From positions 11,618,501-11,682,500 of the forward strand of contig NZ_CP011509.1 in assembly GCF_001027285.1 (NCBI RefSeq): a stretch of DNA of 64,000 nt. The letters run 5' to 3'. A program made the position numbers and the translations under genes. Positions 33,407-42,052 of the stretch are shown here, piece by piece (position 1 is the first letter of the stretch; every line of letters starts with the position of its first letter). Under the pieces are notes generated by a model, which had not been told where the DNA came from, ran no database searches, and was given only the letters and a program-made list of their open reading frames with translations. Source of the stretch: Archangium gephyra (GTDB lineage Bacteria > Myxococcota > Myxococcia > Myxococcales > Myxococcaceae).

Positions 33407-33620
33407 GAGCAGGCAGGCGTGCAATCGTTACAAGAAGGGAGGTTCCTTTCCCGGTAGAAAGGCCAGCCCTGGGTAACTCCGGCGGTCACGTGGGGTAACG
33501 GACTTCCCTCTCCTTCCAAGGGTTTGCACATGTAGTCCCTGCCCCCTGGGGCAGATGGGCCACGGTTTGCACAAGCAGCCGGGCGGAAGGAGTCCTCCGC
33601 TTGTCCGTCCGGTCCCGCTC
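33407..33620 (+). repeat. Long direct repeat, copy 2 (leader and first codons of pilX)
   Basis: This is the second copy of 30717-30930. It keeps the whole untranslated leader, the ribosome-binding site and the first seven codons of fimT. Past the repeat, pilX also matches fimT codons for FHGTTR with the 26 codons of the fimT hydrophobic helix missing between, so the duplicate extended into the gene and was then trimmed. Confidence 0.85.
33556..33571 (+). promoter_or_regulatory. Sigma-54-like promoter before pilX
   Basis: TGG-GCCACGGTTT-GCA, the duplicate of 30867-30882 with the 10-nt GG/GC spacing kept. It would give pilX and pilY1 a promoter of their own inside the cluster. Confidence 0.4.
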
Positions 33621-34128
33621 CACTGTGTTCCACGGCACCACCCGTGAGAGGGTGAACAATCCTCGCGGCATGGCCCTCGTGATGGCGCTGCTCGTCGTGG
33701 TGCTCATCACCCTGCTGGTGGCCGGTGCCATCTCCTTCACCGGCACCGAGCGCAACGCCTCCGTGCTCCAGACGCGCGACGACACGCTCTCGGCCTGCAC
33801 CCAGGCGGCGCGCAACCTCTTCCTCGCCCGCCTCCGCGTCCTCACCCCCGGCAGCACCGCCCAGGTGCACCTGGATGATGCGTACGGCCAGGGCCTCATC
33901 CGCGCGGGCCACTTCACCGGCTCGACGCCCGCCCCCACGCTGACGCACGTGGAGCGGCTGCCCGCCAACGCCGTGGGCGCCTCGCGCGACACCGCCCGGG
34001 ACATCAGCAACACGCTCGGCGACGCCGCCGAGGGCGCCTACTGGTACTCCGTGACGGCGCTCTGCCAGGAGTACCCGGGCGGCCCCGAGCGCGAGGTCGA
34101 GTTCGTCATCCGCGTCGGCCTTCAGTAG
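33601..34128 (+). CDS. pilX: Minor pilin, PilX type, with fimT-derived N-terminus
   Basis: A 175-aa PilX-like protein. The family's usual start is seen at RGMALVMALLVVVLITLLVAG (residues 22-42): a leader Gly then a hydrophobic helix without Glu at position 5, followed by ERNASVLQTRDDTLSACTQA. Ahead of it lie 18 extra residues (MSVRSRS, then VFHGTTR) copied from the N-terminus of the FimT product. The start is TTG 33601, which keeps the fimT-type ribosome-binding site; GTG 33652 would give a normal-length leader but has no proper site. PilX is thought to stabilise the pilus-priming complex with PilY1, whose gene follows after 16 nt. Confidence 0.8.
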   Translation: MSVRSRSTVFHGTTRERVNNPRGMALVMALLVVVLITLLVAGAISFTGTERNASVLQTRDDTLSACTQAARNLFLARLRVLTPGSTAQVHLDDAYGQGLIRAGHFTGSTPAPTLTHVERLPANAVGASRDTARDISNTLGDAAEGAYWYSVTALCQEYPGGPEREVEFVIRVGLQ

Positions 34129-34144
34129 CACCCCGAGGATTTCC

Positions 34145-37100
34145 ATGAACGCCCGGAGCCACCTCCGCCGCCTGTCCGCCACCGCGCTCCTGCTCACCTC
34201 CGCCCTGGCCGCCTCCGCCACGCCGGAGGACCCGGGAGCGAAAGCGGCCTGCTGTCAGCTCACCACCTCGCTCGCCGCCGAGGCCCTCCGCGGCCAGGAC
34301 ATCACCGGCGACGAGCGCTTCTTCATGAGCGAGGGCACGCCGCCCAACGTCCACTTCCTCATCGACACCTCGGCGTCCATGCGCGAGCTGCCCCAGGTGC
34401 AGGAGGGCAACCACGAGGCCTTCTTCGCCGCCGGGGATGGCTGCTCCAACCCGGACCTGCTCGCGATGCAGGCGGCCAACGGGTGGAACCCCTCCACGGC
34501 CTACCCGGTGCCGGACGCGGACCACCCCGGCCTGTTCCGCGACGACAAGTTCTACGCGTACATGTTCTGGGAGGACCTCAACGCGCCGGCCTCGCAGTGG
34601 AACACGAAGGAAGAGGTCTGCGCGTACCAGCACCCGGCGAGCGCGGACCCCACGCGGGCGCTCTACAACGCGTGCCTCGCCTGCATGGAGACGAAGGGCT
34701 TCTACAAGCGGCCCGGGGCCACCGGCTCGCGGCCGGGCACGGACCCGAGGCGCTACACGTATGCCTTCTCGGGCCGCTTCCTCAACTTCAACCCGCCCAA
34801 GTACGTGACGGCGAAGGCGGTGCTCAAGGGCATCCTCCGGGACATGCGCCAGGTGCGCGTGGGCCTCAGCTACTTCGACGCGGACAACACGGCGCACGGC
34901 GCGCTCCTGTCCATGCCGCAGGGCCCCACGTGCGAGCAGCTCAGCGCGGACTCGCGCGCCTTCGACACCGTGCGCCCCAGCTACCTCGCCGCCGTGGACG
35001 CGCTGCGCTTCAAGGCCGCCACCCCGCTGGCCGAGTCGCTCCTCAACGTGGGCCAGTACTTCTCCTCCAGCAACGCCGTGTACACGGACCTGTTCGGCTT
35101 CGACTCGAGCTTCCTCAAGAGCGGCTTCCAGAACGCATCGCTCTCGCGCCCGGAGCGCAGCTGGTGCTGGGGCTGCCAGGCCACCTCCATCGTCATCGTC
35201 ACGGACGGCGAGCCGAGCGCCGACGAGCACGTCCCCGCCGGTACGCTGGAAGCCCTCAATGGCGGCGCGGTGGAGTGCCCCGCCTCGGAGCCGTGCCCGG
35301 AGGACGCGCTGCACAAGCTGGATGACGTGGCGAAGCTGCTCGCCACGAAGGACCTGCAGTCCAGCAGCCCCGCGGTGGTGGGGGACTTCGACACCGGGGG
35401 CCGGCAGAGCCTCACCGTCCACGCCATCGGCTTCGGCATCAACGCCAACATCCTCAAGAACGCCGCCCGTGTGGGAGGCGGCCTCTACTACCAGGCCAAC
35501 GACGGCGCGGGGCTGAAGCAGGCCCTCGAGGACATCATCTCCAACGTGAACCGGCGCTCCACCTCCTTCTCCGCGGCGTCCACCTCGGGCGGTCAGCTCG
35601 GCTCGGCGAGCGGCACGCTGGTGCCCCGCCTGCGTCCGGGCCGGGACCGGGACGAGCCGTGGCGCGGCTACCTCTACCGCTACAAGCTCGCCTCGGAGCT
35701 GCTGCTCGGCTGCAAGGCCGCGCTCGCCTCCTCGGGCTCGGACCCGGCCGATCTCAACCACGACAAGGACTGCGACGACGTCCACCTCATGGACATGGAC
35801 GGGGACGCCGTGGTGGAGAACGAGGTGGGCGACTTCGTGAAGCTGAGGGATCGGCTGGTGCCCGCCAAACCCTTCTGGGAGGCGGGCCAGAAGCTCAAGC
35901 CCTCGGCGGCGGCCTCGCAGCGGTGGAAGACGCGCGACATCTACACGCTCGTGGACAACGGGGGCCCCTCGGGCGGGCCGGACGGGCGGCTGGACTCCCA
36001 CGACACGCCGGTGGCCTTCACCGAGGCCCATGCGCCGCTGCTGCGCGAGTTCCTGGGCATTGGCGCCAGCGGGTGCACCGTGGCGGGCGAGAAGCTCGGC
36101 CCGGACGACTGTGCCCGCGCCGTCATCCGCTACTACCGGGGCGCGGACGTGCTGAACTCGGACAGGACGCGGCGCGACTTCGACCGGCCCTTCCTGCTGC
36201 ATGACATCTTCCACTCGGCGCCCCAGGGCGTGGAGCCCCCCATGCCGCGGGAGTTCTGTGGCTTCTCGACGCAGTGCCTGCAGACGCTCTACGCGGGCCG
36301 CACGGGACAGAAGAGCTACACGGAGGCGGGCACGGGCCGCACGCGCGACGCCTATGACGAGTACGTGGCGCGCCACGAGCAGCGTGACCGCGTGGTGCTG
36401 GTGGGCTCCAACGGCGGCATGCTGCACGCCTTCCACAACGGCACCCGCACGGGGAAGGATCCGCTCACCGGCCTGCCCAAGCACGACGAGGGCACGGGCG
36501 AGGAGCTCTGGGCCTTCATCCCCCCGGACCTGCTGCCCAGGCTGCTGCCCAAGCTGGGCCAGCACGGCTGGTTCGTGGACGGCACGCCCATGGTGCGCGA
36601 GGTGTGGCTGGACGGCGTGGGCACCTCCGGCGACGCGGTGGCGGACGGGAAGAAGCAGGCCAGCGAGTTCCGCACGGTGGCGGTGGTGGGCACGGGCACG
36701 GGCGGGGTGCACCGCTTCGCGCTGGACGTGACGGCGCTGGTGAAGAGCCCGGGCGCGGGACAGCCGGGCCGTCCGCCCACCCAGAAGGGGGACTTCCTGT
36801 GGATGTGGCCGCAGCCGTGTGACGCGCTCGCGCTCCAGCTGGGCGAGAGCGATGGACACTTCGCGCCCCGTCCTCCGCCCATCGGCCCGGTGGCGCTGGC
36901 GGACGCGGACGGCCCGTGGCGCGTGGCGGGCAAACCGGCCCGCGAGGAGTGGGTCGTCTTCTTCAATGGCGGGTATGACCGCTCGCAGAACCGGGGCCGG
37001 GGCCTGGCCATGGTGGACATGAAGACGGGCGAGACGCTGTGGAGCTTCTTCCACGGCGACGGCAGCGCGCGCTCCGAGCACCTGCGCCACCCCTTCGCGG

Positions 37101-38395
37101 CCAGCGTGGCGATGATGGACATTGGCGGCGAGCTCAGCTCCAAGCCGGATGGAGATCTGCTCTTCGACACGGCGACGGTGGCGGACTACGGGGGCCAGGT
37201 GTGGACGGTGCGCTTCTGGCAGCCCGGGGAGCGCCCGGCGGCGGGAGGCAAGGTGGCCAACTGGTTCGCCGCCCGGGCCTTCCAGGTGAAGGCCCCGGAC
37301 ACGGTGGCGAGCCCCGGCGCCGACACCGTGCGGCCGGCCTTCAGCTACATGACCTCCAACACGGTGCAGGCGGACACGGGCTTCCTGCGCACCTTCGTGG
37401 GGACGGGAGACCGCTACAACCTCGCGGAGAGCGGCGGGACGACGTGCCGGCTCTCCAACCCGCTGGGGTGTGCGCAGCTCGGCTGCCGCGCGAGCCAGAC
37501 CGTCACCGTGCAGCGCGGCGGCTCGACGCTCTGGAGCGCCAACACCACCTACGAGGGCTACCAGTACACGCCGAGCACCCCCACCCCGGCGACGGAGGGG
37601 GGCACGTGCGGCTCGACGAAGGTGTCGCTGGCCTGGGACTACGACGCGGCCAACGGCTGCACGGCGAGCAGCTCGGGGCGGCTGGAGTACACCTGTGACG
37701 CCAGCGGCTGCCGGGTGACGAAGGATGACTGGGCGCCCGTGGCGGCGACGAAGCCGCTGCCGGCCACCAGCGTCAACCGCTTCTACGGCTTCTGGAGCTA
37801 CGGGGTGAAGAAGGCACGCACCTTCGACACGGCGGCGGCGGCCACGGCGTACGAGGCCGGCATGCTGACGGAGGACTCGCTGGTGGACGTCTCCCAGTTC
37901 GGGGCCGACGGGCGGGTGACGGCGGGCGAGAAGGAGGCCGGCTCGCTGGAGGCGGGGTGGTACGTGCGGTACGGGGCGCCCCGGGAGCAGACGGGCAGTG
38001 GGACGTCCATCGTCAACGGGTGCGTGCTGTGGAACAGCTTCGAGCCCGGGGCCTCGGGGGGCATGTGCGCGGCCTCGGCGGGCCACAGCGCCCGGGTGTA
38101 CCAGGCCGGCTTCGTGGGGGGCGCGGCCCACTGCGCCGAGGGCTTCTCCACGGTGGCGGGCACGGCGGGGGGGCGGACCTGGAAGCGCTTCGAGGAGCGG
38201 AGCGTGCTGGCGGCCCCGGCGGATCCGGTGCCCCAGCGGGGCCTGGAGACGGTGGACATCCTGCTCAACGAGCCGGGGACGGGCCCCCGCCGGGTGGGGG
38301 TCTCCCTGGAGAACGAGGCCCTCCAGTCCCTCTACCAGTTGGAGCTGGACCGTTCCGGCCATGACTGCCGGCACGAGGCCACACGCTGCGAGTAG
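34145..38395 (+). CDS. pilY1: Type IV pilus tip adhesin/assembly protein PilY1
   Basis: A 1416-aa exported protein. After the signal peptide (cut near ALAASA) comes a von Willebrand A-like part with the MIDAS start DTSAS at 74-78. The C-terminal half is the PilY1 beta-propeller (about 620-1050: VLVGSNGGMLHAFHNG, VVFFNGGYDRS). Loops such as DLNHDKDCDD and DMDGDAVVEN near 535-560 are acidic, calcium-type sites. The last 150 residues contain paired Cys. PilY1 caps the minor-pilin complex, adheres to surfaces and tunes retraction. It is the last gene of the cluster and ends 74 nt before proS. Confidence 0.92.
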   Translation: MNARSHLRRLSATALLLTSALAASATPEDPGAKAACCQLTTSLAAEALRGQDITGDERFFMSEGTPPNVHFLIDTSASMRELPQVQEGNHEAFFAAGDGCSNPDLLAMQAANGWNPSTAYPVPDADHPGLFRDDKFYAYMFWEDLNAPASQWNTKEEVCAYQHPASADPTRALYNACLACMETKGFYKRPGATGSRPGTDPRRYTYAFSGRFLNFNPPKYVTAKAVLKGILRDMRQVRVGLSYFDADNTAHGALLSMPQGPTCEQLSADSRAFDTVRPSYLAAVDALRFKAATPLAESLLNVGQYFSSSNAVYTDLFGFDSSFLKSGFQNASLSRPERSWCWGCQATSIVIVTDGEPSADEHVPAGTLEALNGGAVECPASEPCPEDALHKLDDVAKLLATKDLQSSSPAVVGDFDTGGRQSLTVHAIGFGINANILKNAARVGGGLYYQANDGAGLKQALEDIISNVNRRSTSFSAASTSGGQLGSASGTLVPRLRPGRDRDEPWRGYLYRYKLASELLLGCKAALASSGSDPADLNHDKDCDDVHLMDMDGDAVVENEVGDFVKLRDRLVPAKPFWEAGQKLKPSAAASQRWKTRDIYTLVDNGGPSGGPDGRLDSHDTPVAFTEAHAPLLREFLGIGASGCTVAGEKLGPDDCARAVIRYYRGADVLNSDRTRRDFDRPFLLHDIFHSAPQGVEPPMPREFCGFSTQCLQTLYAGRTGQKSYTEAGTGRTRDAYDEYVARHEQRDRVVLVGSNGGMLHAFHNGTRTGKDPLTGLPKHDEGTGEELWAFIPPDLLPRLLPKLGQHGWFVDGTPMVREVWLDGVGTSGDAVADGKKQASEFRTVAVVGTGTGGVHRFALDVTALVKSPGAGQPGRPPTQKGDFLWMWPQPCDALALQLGESDGHFAPRPPPIGPVALADADGPWRVAGKPAREEWVVFFNGGYDRSQNRGRGLAMVDMKTGETLWSFFHGDGSARSEHLRHPFAASVAMMDIGGELSSKPDGDLLFDTATVADYGGQVWTVRFWQPGERPAAGGKVANWFAARAFQVKAPDTVASPGADTVRPAFSYMTSNTVQADTGFLRTFVGTGDRYNLAESGGTTCRLSNPLGCAQLGCRASQTVTVQRGGSTLWSANTTYEGYQYTPSTPTPATEGGTCGSTKVSLAWDYDAANGCTASSSGRLEYTCDASGCRVTKDDWAPVAATKPLPATSVNRFYGFWSYGVKKARTFDTAAAATAYEAGMLTEDSLVDVSQFGADGRVTAGEKEAGSLEAGWYVRYGAPREQTGSGTSIVNGCVLWNSFEPGASGGMCAASAGHSARVYQAGFVGGAAHCAEGFSTVAGTAGGRTWKRFEERSVLAAPADPVPQRGLETVDILLNEPGTGPRRVGVSLENEALQSLYQLELDRSGHDCRHEATRCE

Positions 38396-38469
38396 CCCGC
38401 AACCATTGATTCCGGGCGGGGGCTGGCGTAGGCAACGGCCCTCACTCATTTTCGAAGGATTTCAAGCAG

Positions 38470-39903
38470 ATGGCCGAGAAGCTGGCACCGCGCGAGAAGG
38501 GCTTTTCCGAGTGGTATGTGGACCTGGTCCAGAAGGCGAAGCTCGCCGACTACTCGGACGTGAAGGGCTGCATGGTCATCCGGCCCAATGGCTATGCCAT
38601 CTGGGAGAACATGCAGCGGGTCCTGGACAAGATGTTCAAGGACCTGGGGCACAAGAACGCCTACTTCCCGCTGCTCATCCCCGAGAGCTACCTGAAGAAG
38701 GAGGCCGAGCACGTCGAGGGCTTCAACCCGCAGCTGGCGGTGGTGACGCACGCCGGTGGGGCCAAGCTGGAGGAGCCCTACGTCATCCGGCCCACGTCCG
38801 AGACGATCATCAACCGCAGCTTCGCCAAGTGGATCCAGAGCTACCGGGATCTGCCGCTGCTCATCAACCAGTGGGCGAACGTGATGCGCTGGGAGATGCG
38901 CACGCGCCTGTTCCTGCGGACCACCGAGTTCCTCTGGCAGGAGGGGCACACCTGCCACGAGACGGAGGACGACGCGGAGAAGGAGACGCTGCAGATGCTG
39001 GAGGTGTACCGGAAGTTCGCCGAGGACTACATGGCGATGCCGGTGATGACGGGGCGCAAGACGGAGTCGGAGAAGTTCGCCGGCGCGCTGCGCACGTACA
39101 GCATCGAGGCGATGATGCAGGACAAGAAGGCGCTGCAGGCGGGCACGAGCCACAACCTGGGGCAGAACTTCGCCAAGGCCTTCGACACGATGTTCCAGGG
39201 GCGGGACGGCAAGCAGCACCACGTGTGGCAGACGTCGTGGGGCGTGTCCACGCGCCTCATTGGCGGCCTCATCATGACGCACTCGGATGACACGGGGCTC
39301 ATCGTGCCGCCGCGGCTGGCGCCCACGCACGTGGTCATCATCCCCATCGCCGGCAAGGCGACGGACGCGGAGAAGACGCAGGTGCTGGAGAAGTCGCACG
39401 CGCTGGCGATGGACCTGAAGAAGGCGGGCCTGAGCGTGGTGGTGGACGACGACGACACGAAGAGCCCGGGCTGGAAGTACAGCGAGCACGAGCTGATTGG
39501 CACGTGCCTGCGGGTGGAGCTGGGTCCGAAGGACCTGGCGAAGGGCTCGTGCGTGATGGTGCGCCGGGACGTGAAGCAGAAGGAGTTCATCCCGCTGGAG
39601 CAGGCGGTGGGCAAGGCCCAGGAGATGCTCGAGCAGATGCAGTCGTCGCTGTTCGAGAAGGCGAAGAGCTTCCGGGACTCGCACACCTTCGAGGTGAACA
39701 GCTACGAGGAGATGAAGGAGAAGGCGGACGCGGGGTTCCTGCTGGCGCACTGGAATGGGGACCCGAAGGTGGAGGCGCGCATCAAGGACGAGACGGGCCT
39801 GACGACGCGCAACCGGCCGTTCGCGCTGAAGCAGGAGGCGGGCAAGTGCGTGGTGACGGGAGAGCCGTCGCCGGGCCGCATCGTCTTCTCCAAGGCGTAC
39901 TGA
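38470..39903 (+). CDS. proS: Prolyl-tRNA synthetase (short, archaeal/eukaryotic-like form)
   Basis: A 477-aa class II synthetase that charges tRNA-Pro. The catalytic core includes motif 1 near [11 protein letters not shown], the PTSET proline-site motif in [14 protein letters not shown], motif 2 in [14 protein letters not shown] and motif 3 in [14 protein letters not shown]. The anticodon-binding domain follows from about 285, and a C-terminal domain ends in KAY. It lacks the editing insertion of the long bacterial type, as usual for the ProS type 3 form. It is transcribed alone after pilY1; two REP-like palindromes follow it. Confidence 0.95.
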   Translation: MAEKLAPREKGFSEWYVDLVQKAKLADYSDVKGCMVIRPNGYAIWENMQRVLDKMFKDLGHKNAYFPLLIPESYLKKEAEHVEGFNPQLAVVTHAGGAKLEEPYVIRPTSETIINRSFAKWIQSYRDLPLLINQWANVMRWEMRTRLFLRTTEFLWQEGHTCHETEDDAEKETLQMLEVYRKFAEDYMAMPVMTGRKTESEKFAGALRTYSIEAMMQDKKALQAGTSHNLGQNFAKAFDTMFQGRDGKQHHVWQTSWGVSTRLIGGLIMTHSDDTGLIVPPRLAPTHVVIIPIAGKATDAEKTQVLEKSHALAMDLKKAGLSVVVDDDDTKSPGWKYSEHELIGTCLRVELGPKDLAKGSCVMVRRDVKQKEFIPLEQAVGKAQEMLEQMQSSLFEKAKSFRDSHTFEVNSYEEMKEKADAGFLLAHWNGDPKVEARIKDETGLTTRNRPFALKQEAGKCVVTGEPSPGRIVFSKAY

Positions 39904-39912
39904 GCCAAGAAC

Positions 39913-39933
39913 CCCTCTCCCCTCGGGAGAGGG
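39913..39933. repeat. REP-like palindrome 1
   Basis: CCCTCTCCC-CTC-GGGAGAGGG, followed by ACGGGGTGAGGG. This is the family of short palindromes scattered in many high-GC genomes. It lies 10 nt past the proS stop and may act as its terminator. Confidence 0.8.
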
Positions 39934-39978
39934 ACGGGGTGAGGGTGCCACGGGTCCCAGGTTGAACCCGTGTGAGCC

Positions 39979-39999
39979 CCCTCTCCCTCTGGGAGAGGG
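39979..39999. repeat. REP-like palindrome 2
   Basis: CCCTCTCCC-TCT-GGGAGAGGG, followed by CGGGGGTGAGGG. It is in the same orientation as the copy 66 bp before it. The pair separates proS from the toxin gene. Confidence 0.8.
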
Positions 40000-40056
40000 C
40001 GGGGGTGAGGGTCTACGCCCCGCCCCGAGCCCTCTTCTCTCCGCTATAAAAGTCCT

Positions 40057-41454
40057 TTGACACCTCCTCGGACACCCCCTCGGCTCATCAAGCTGGTGCT
40101 GGTGCTGTACCTCGCGGTGACGGCTGCCTGCTCCTCGCACACCGAGGCGATGAGGGACGACGTCGACCCCTCCCTCGCGGAGTTCTCGTGCGACGAGCCC
40201 GCGGAGAGCGCATCCCTCGAGCCCGCGCTGCCGCTCGCGCGTGTGGAGGTGCTACCCGAGGGCGGTGCCCGGCTGTTGCTTCCACCGGTGGGAGCAGAAC
40301 CCTCGTTCCAGCGATTCACGCGGGAAGACGCCCGGCGCATCCTCCAGCGGTTCCATGAAGACCTGGCCGGGTTGAAGCGCCGCGAGCGGTGGGTGGCTTC
40401 CGCGGCGCCCGTACTCGCCTCGGTGCGGCAACCGGGCTCGGAGGAAGCACTCCTGAAGGAGTACACCGGGCGTTACGGTGAACCCAGCCTCCCGTTGCCA
40501 GACTCCCTGCGAGACAGCCCTTTGCTCATGGCACTGCGGCTCTCCCCCCAGTACATGCCGGAGGGCATTCGCGAGGGAGCCGAGGAGCTCTTCCGCGATC
40601 CCGCCTTCCTTGCCGGCGTCGCTGTCTCGCTGGTGGTCTACGTCGCGTCATGGGCAGCGCCCGAGCCGCTGTTCACGAAGACCTTCGCGGTCGGAGTGAC
40701 GGTCGTGCTCGTGTCGGCTTTCTCCCTTGCCGAGTTGGCGCATGCAGGAGGAGCGGCCCTGAGGCTGTACCAGGCCACGCGCGACATCCACACCCTGGCG
40801 AAGGTGGAGGAAGCGGCGAGGTACTTCGGCCGGTACGCGGGCGGGGCGACGTTGCGAGTGCTGGTCACCGTAGCGAGCTGGGGAGTCGCCAAGGTGATGC
40901 CGAAGCCAGTTCCAGGTGGGCTGGGGAGGACATGGGCCGGACTCAAGGACGTGCTCCGTTTGCCTCAACGGTTCGCCCTGCCACAGGGAGTGGGGCTACT
41001 CGAAGCCACGGCATCGAGCACGGTGCGAGTGGGCATGAAGCAGGGAGTGCTCTTCATGGCGGGCGTGGCCACGGGAGCTACCGGTGCCTCGCTCCGCTCC
41101 GCCTGCGGCGATGGCCTCCTCGAGTTGCTCGGTTACACCTGGCACCACCTCGCGACGAACAAGAACAGGATTTCAGATTCGCGAGGAGGCCCCTGGACGC
41201 CGCGCTTCGAGCTCATCTTCGCCAAGGCGGGAATGAGCCTGGAGGATGACGCGAACAAGGTCTATCTGCTGAAACACGCGGGGCCTCATTCCGAGGCCTA
41301 CCACACGGAGGTCTTCACGCGTCTCAGAGACGCCGTGCAGACATGCTCGAACAAGGTCGCCTGCAGGATCGAGTTGACCAAAGAACTCAATAAAATCGCG
41401 GACCAGGTCTGCACCCCGGGCTCCCGGCTCCACCGGTTGGCGACCACGCCATGA
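40057..41454 (+). CDS. SitA-like lipoprotein polymorphic toxin with C-terminal AHH-type nuclease domain
   Basis: A 465-aa protein that starts with a lipoprotein signal (VLYLAVTAAC, Cys25). A polar domain runs to about 165, hydrophobic segments to about 225 (FLAGVAVSLVVYVAS, FAVGVTVVLVSAFSLAE), and the C-terminal 90 residues resemble AHH/HNH-type nucleases (FELIFAKAGMSLEDDANKVY, LKHAGPHSEAYHTEVF). This matches the SitA family, whose lipoproteins pass between myxobacterial cells by TraA/TraB outer-membrane exchange and kill siblings lacking immunity. The start is TTG 40057, because only this gives a charged leader; no good ribosome site is seen. Codon use is less GC-rich than in its neighbours. 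The immunity gene follows. Confidence 0.78.
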   Translation: MTPPRTPPRLIKLVLVLYLAVTAACSSHTEAMRDDVDPSLAEFSCDEPAESASLEPALPLARVEVLPEGGARLLLPPVGAEPSFQRFTREDARRILQRFHEDLAGLKRRERWVASAAPVLASVRQPGSEEALLKEYTGRYGEPSLPLPDSLRDSPLLMALRLSPQYMPEGIREGAEELFRDPAFLAGVAVSLVVYVASWAAPEPLFTKTFAVGVTVVLVSAFSLAELAHAGGAALRLYQATRDIHTLAKVEEAARYFGRYAGGATLRVLVTVASWGVAKVMPKPVPGGLGRTWAGLKDVLRLPQRFALPQGVGLLEATASSTVRVGMKQGVLFMAGVATGATGASLRSACGDGLLELLGYTWHHLATNKNRISDSRGGPWTPRFELIFAKAGMSLEDDANKVYLLKHAGPHSEAYHTEVFTRLRDAVQTCSNKVACRIELTKELNKIADQVCTPGSRLHRLATTP

Positions 41455-41475
41455 GCTCCATTCGAGGAGAGCGGC

Positions 41476-42039
41476 TTGAAATACTTCAACCTATCGGACG
41501 ACATGCGCATCCTGGATCAATGGACGCTGGACAATCCAGTGGAGGGGAACGGCCAGGAAATCTGGCACGGAAAGATGAGCAGAGGTCTGCCCATCTCGGT
41601 GCAGCAGCCAGCCCGCATCGGGCTATATGTCCCCGGGCGGGCGCTGGACTTCTCGACCACCGCGCTCAGCATTCCCATCATTCACGGCAAGGTCAAAGCG
41701 CTCTTCGAGCAGCTCGGTTTGAGCGGCCAGATGCAGCTGTTCCCCATCACCGTCGAAGGGCAGGCAGAGCCCTACTACGTGATGAACCTGCTCCGGGTTA
41801 TTCGCTGCATCGATGATGCGCGATGCGAGGAGGTCGCGTATCGAACCGTCGAGGATGGCTACAAGGACAGAATCGGCGAGTACTGTAACGTGGTCGGCAT
41901 GCGCATCGACCCGAGCAAGGTGGGAGACGCCGAAATCTTCCGTCCCTGGGGCTGGCAGACGATCATCCTCGTCTCCGAGCGCGTCAAACAAGCCATGGAG
42001 GAAGCGGGCGTGACGGGGACGCGCTTCACGGAAGTCTGA
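41476..42039 (+). CDS. Imm11/SitI-like immunity protein
   Basis: A 187-aa soluble protein resembling the Imm11 (DUF1629) family: MKYFNLSDDMRILDQWTLDNP at the start, WHGKMSRGLPI, and a C-terminal IFRPWGWQTIILVSERVKQA that fits the family's closing helix. It begins 21 nt after the toxin gene, with GAGGAGAG upstream. By context it should bind and block the toxin's nuclease domain. Like the toxin it has more AT-ending codons than the rest of the window, which suggests the pair was acquired together. It is convergent with the WYL regulator gene, 13 nt away. Confidence 0.78.
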   Translation: MKYFNLSDDMRILDQWTLDNPVEGNGQEIWHGKMSRGLPISVQQPARIGLYVPGRALDFSTTALSIPIIHGKVKALFEQLGLSGQMQLFPITVEGQAEPYYVMNLLRVIRCIDDARCEEVAYRTVEDGYKDRIGEYCNVVGMRIDPSKVGDAEIFRPWGWQTIILVSERVKQAMEEAGVTGTRFTEV

Positions 42040-42052
42040 GCCAGGCGCCCCA

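Noticed and set aside
34106-38449. 1447-codon minus-strand open frame opposite pilY1
   Set aside because: It is the antisense shadow of a high-GC3 gene; its translation is Arg/His/Val-rich low complexity with no domains, while the plus frame is a clear PilY1.
40040-40062. TATAAA and TTGACA strings read as a sigma-70 promoter for the toxin gene
   Set aside because: They are in the wrong order and spacing (TATAAA precedes TTGACA), and TTGACA overlaps the proposed TTG start codon.
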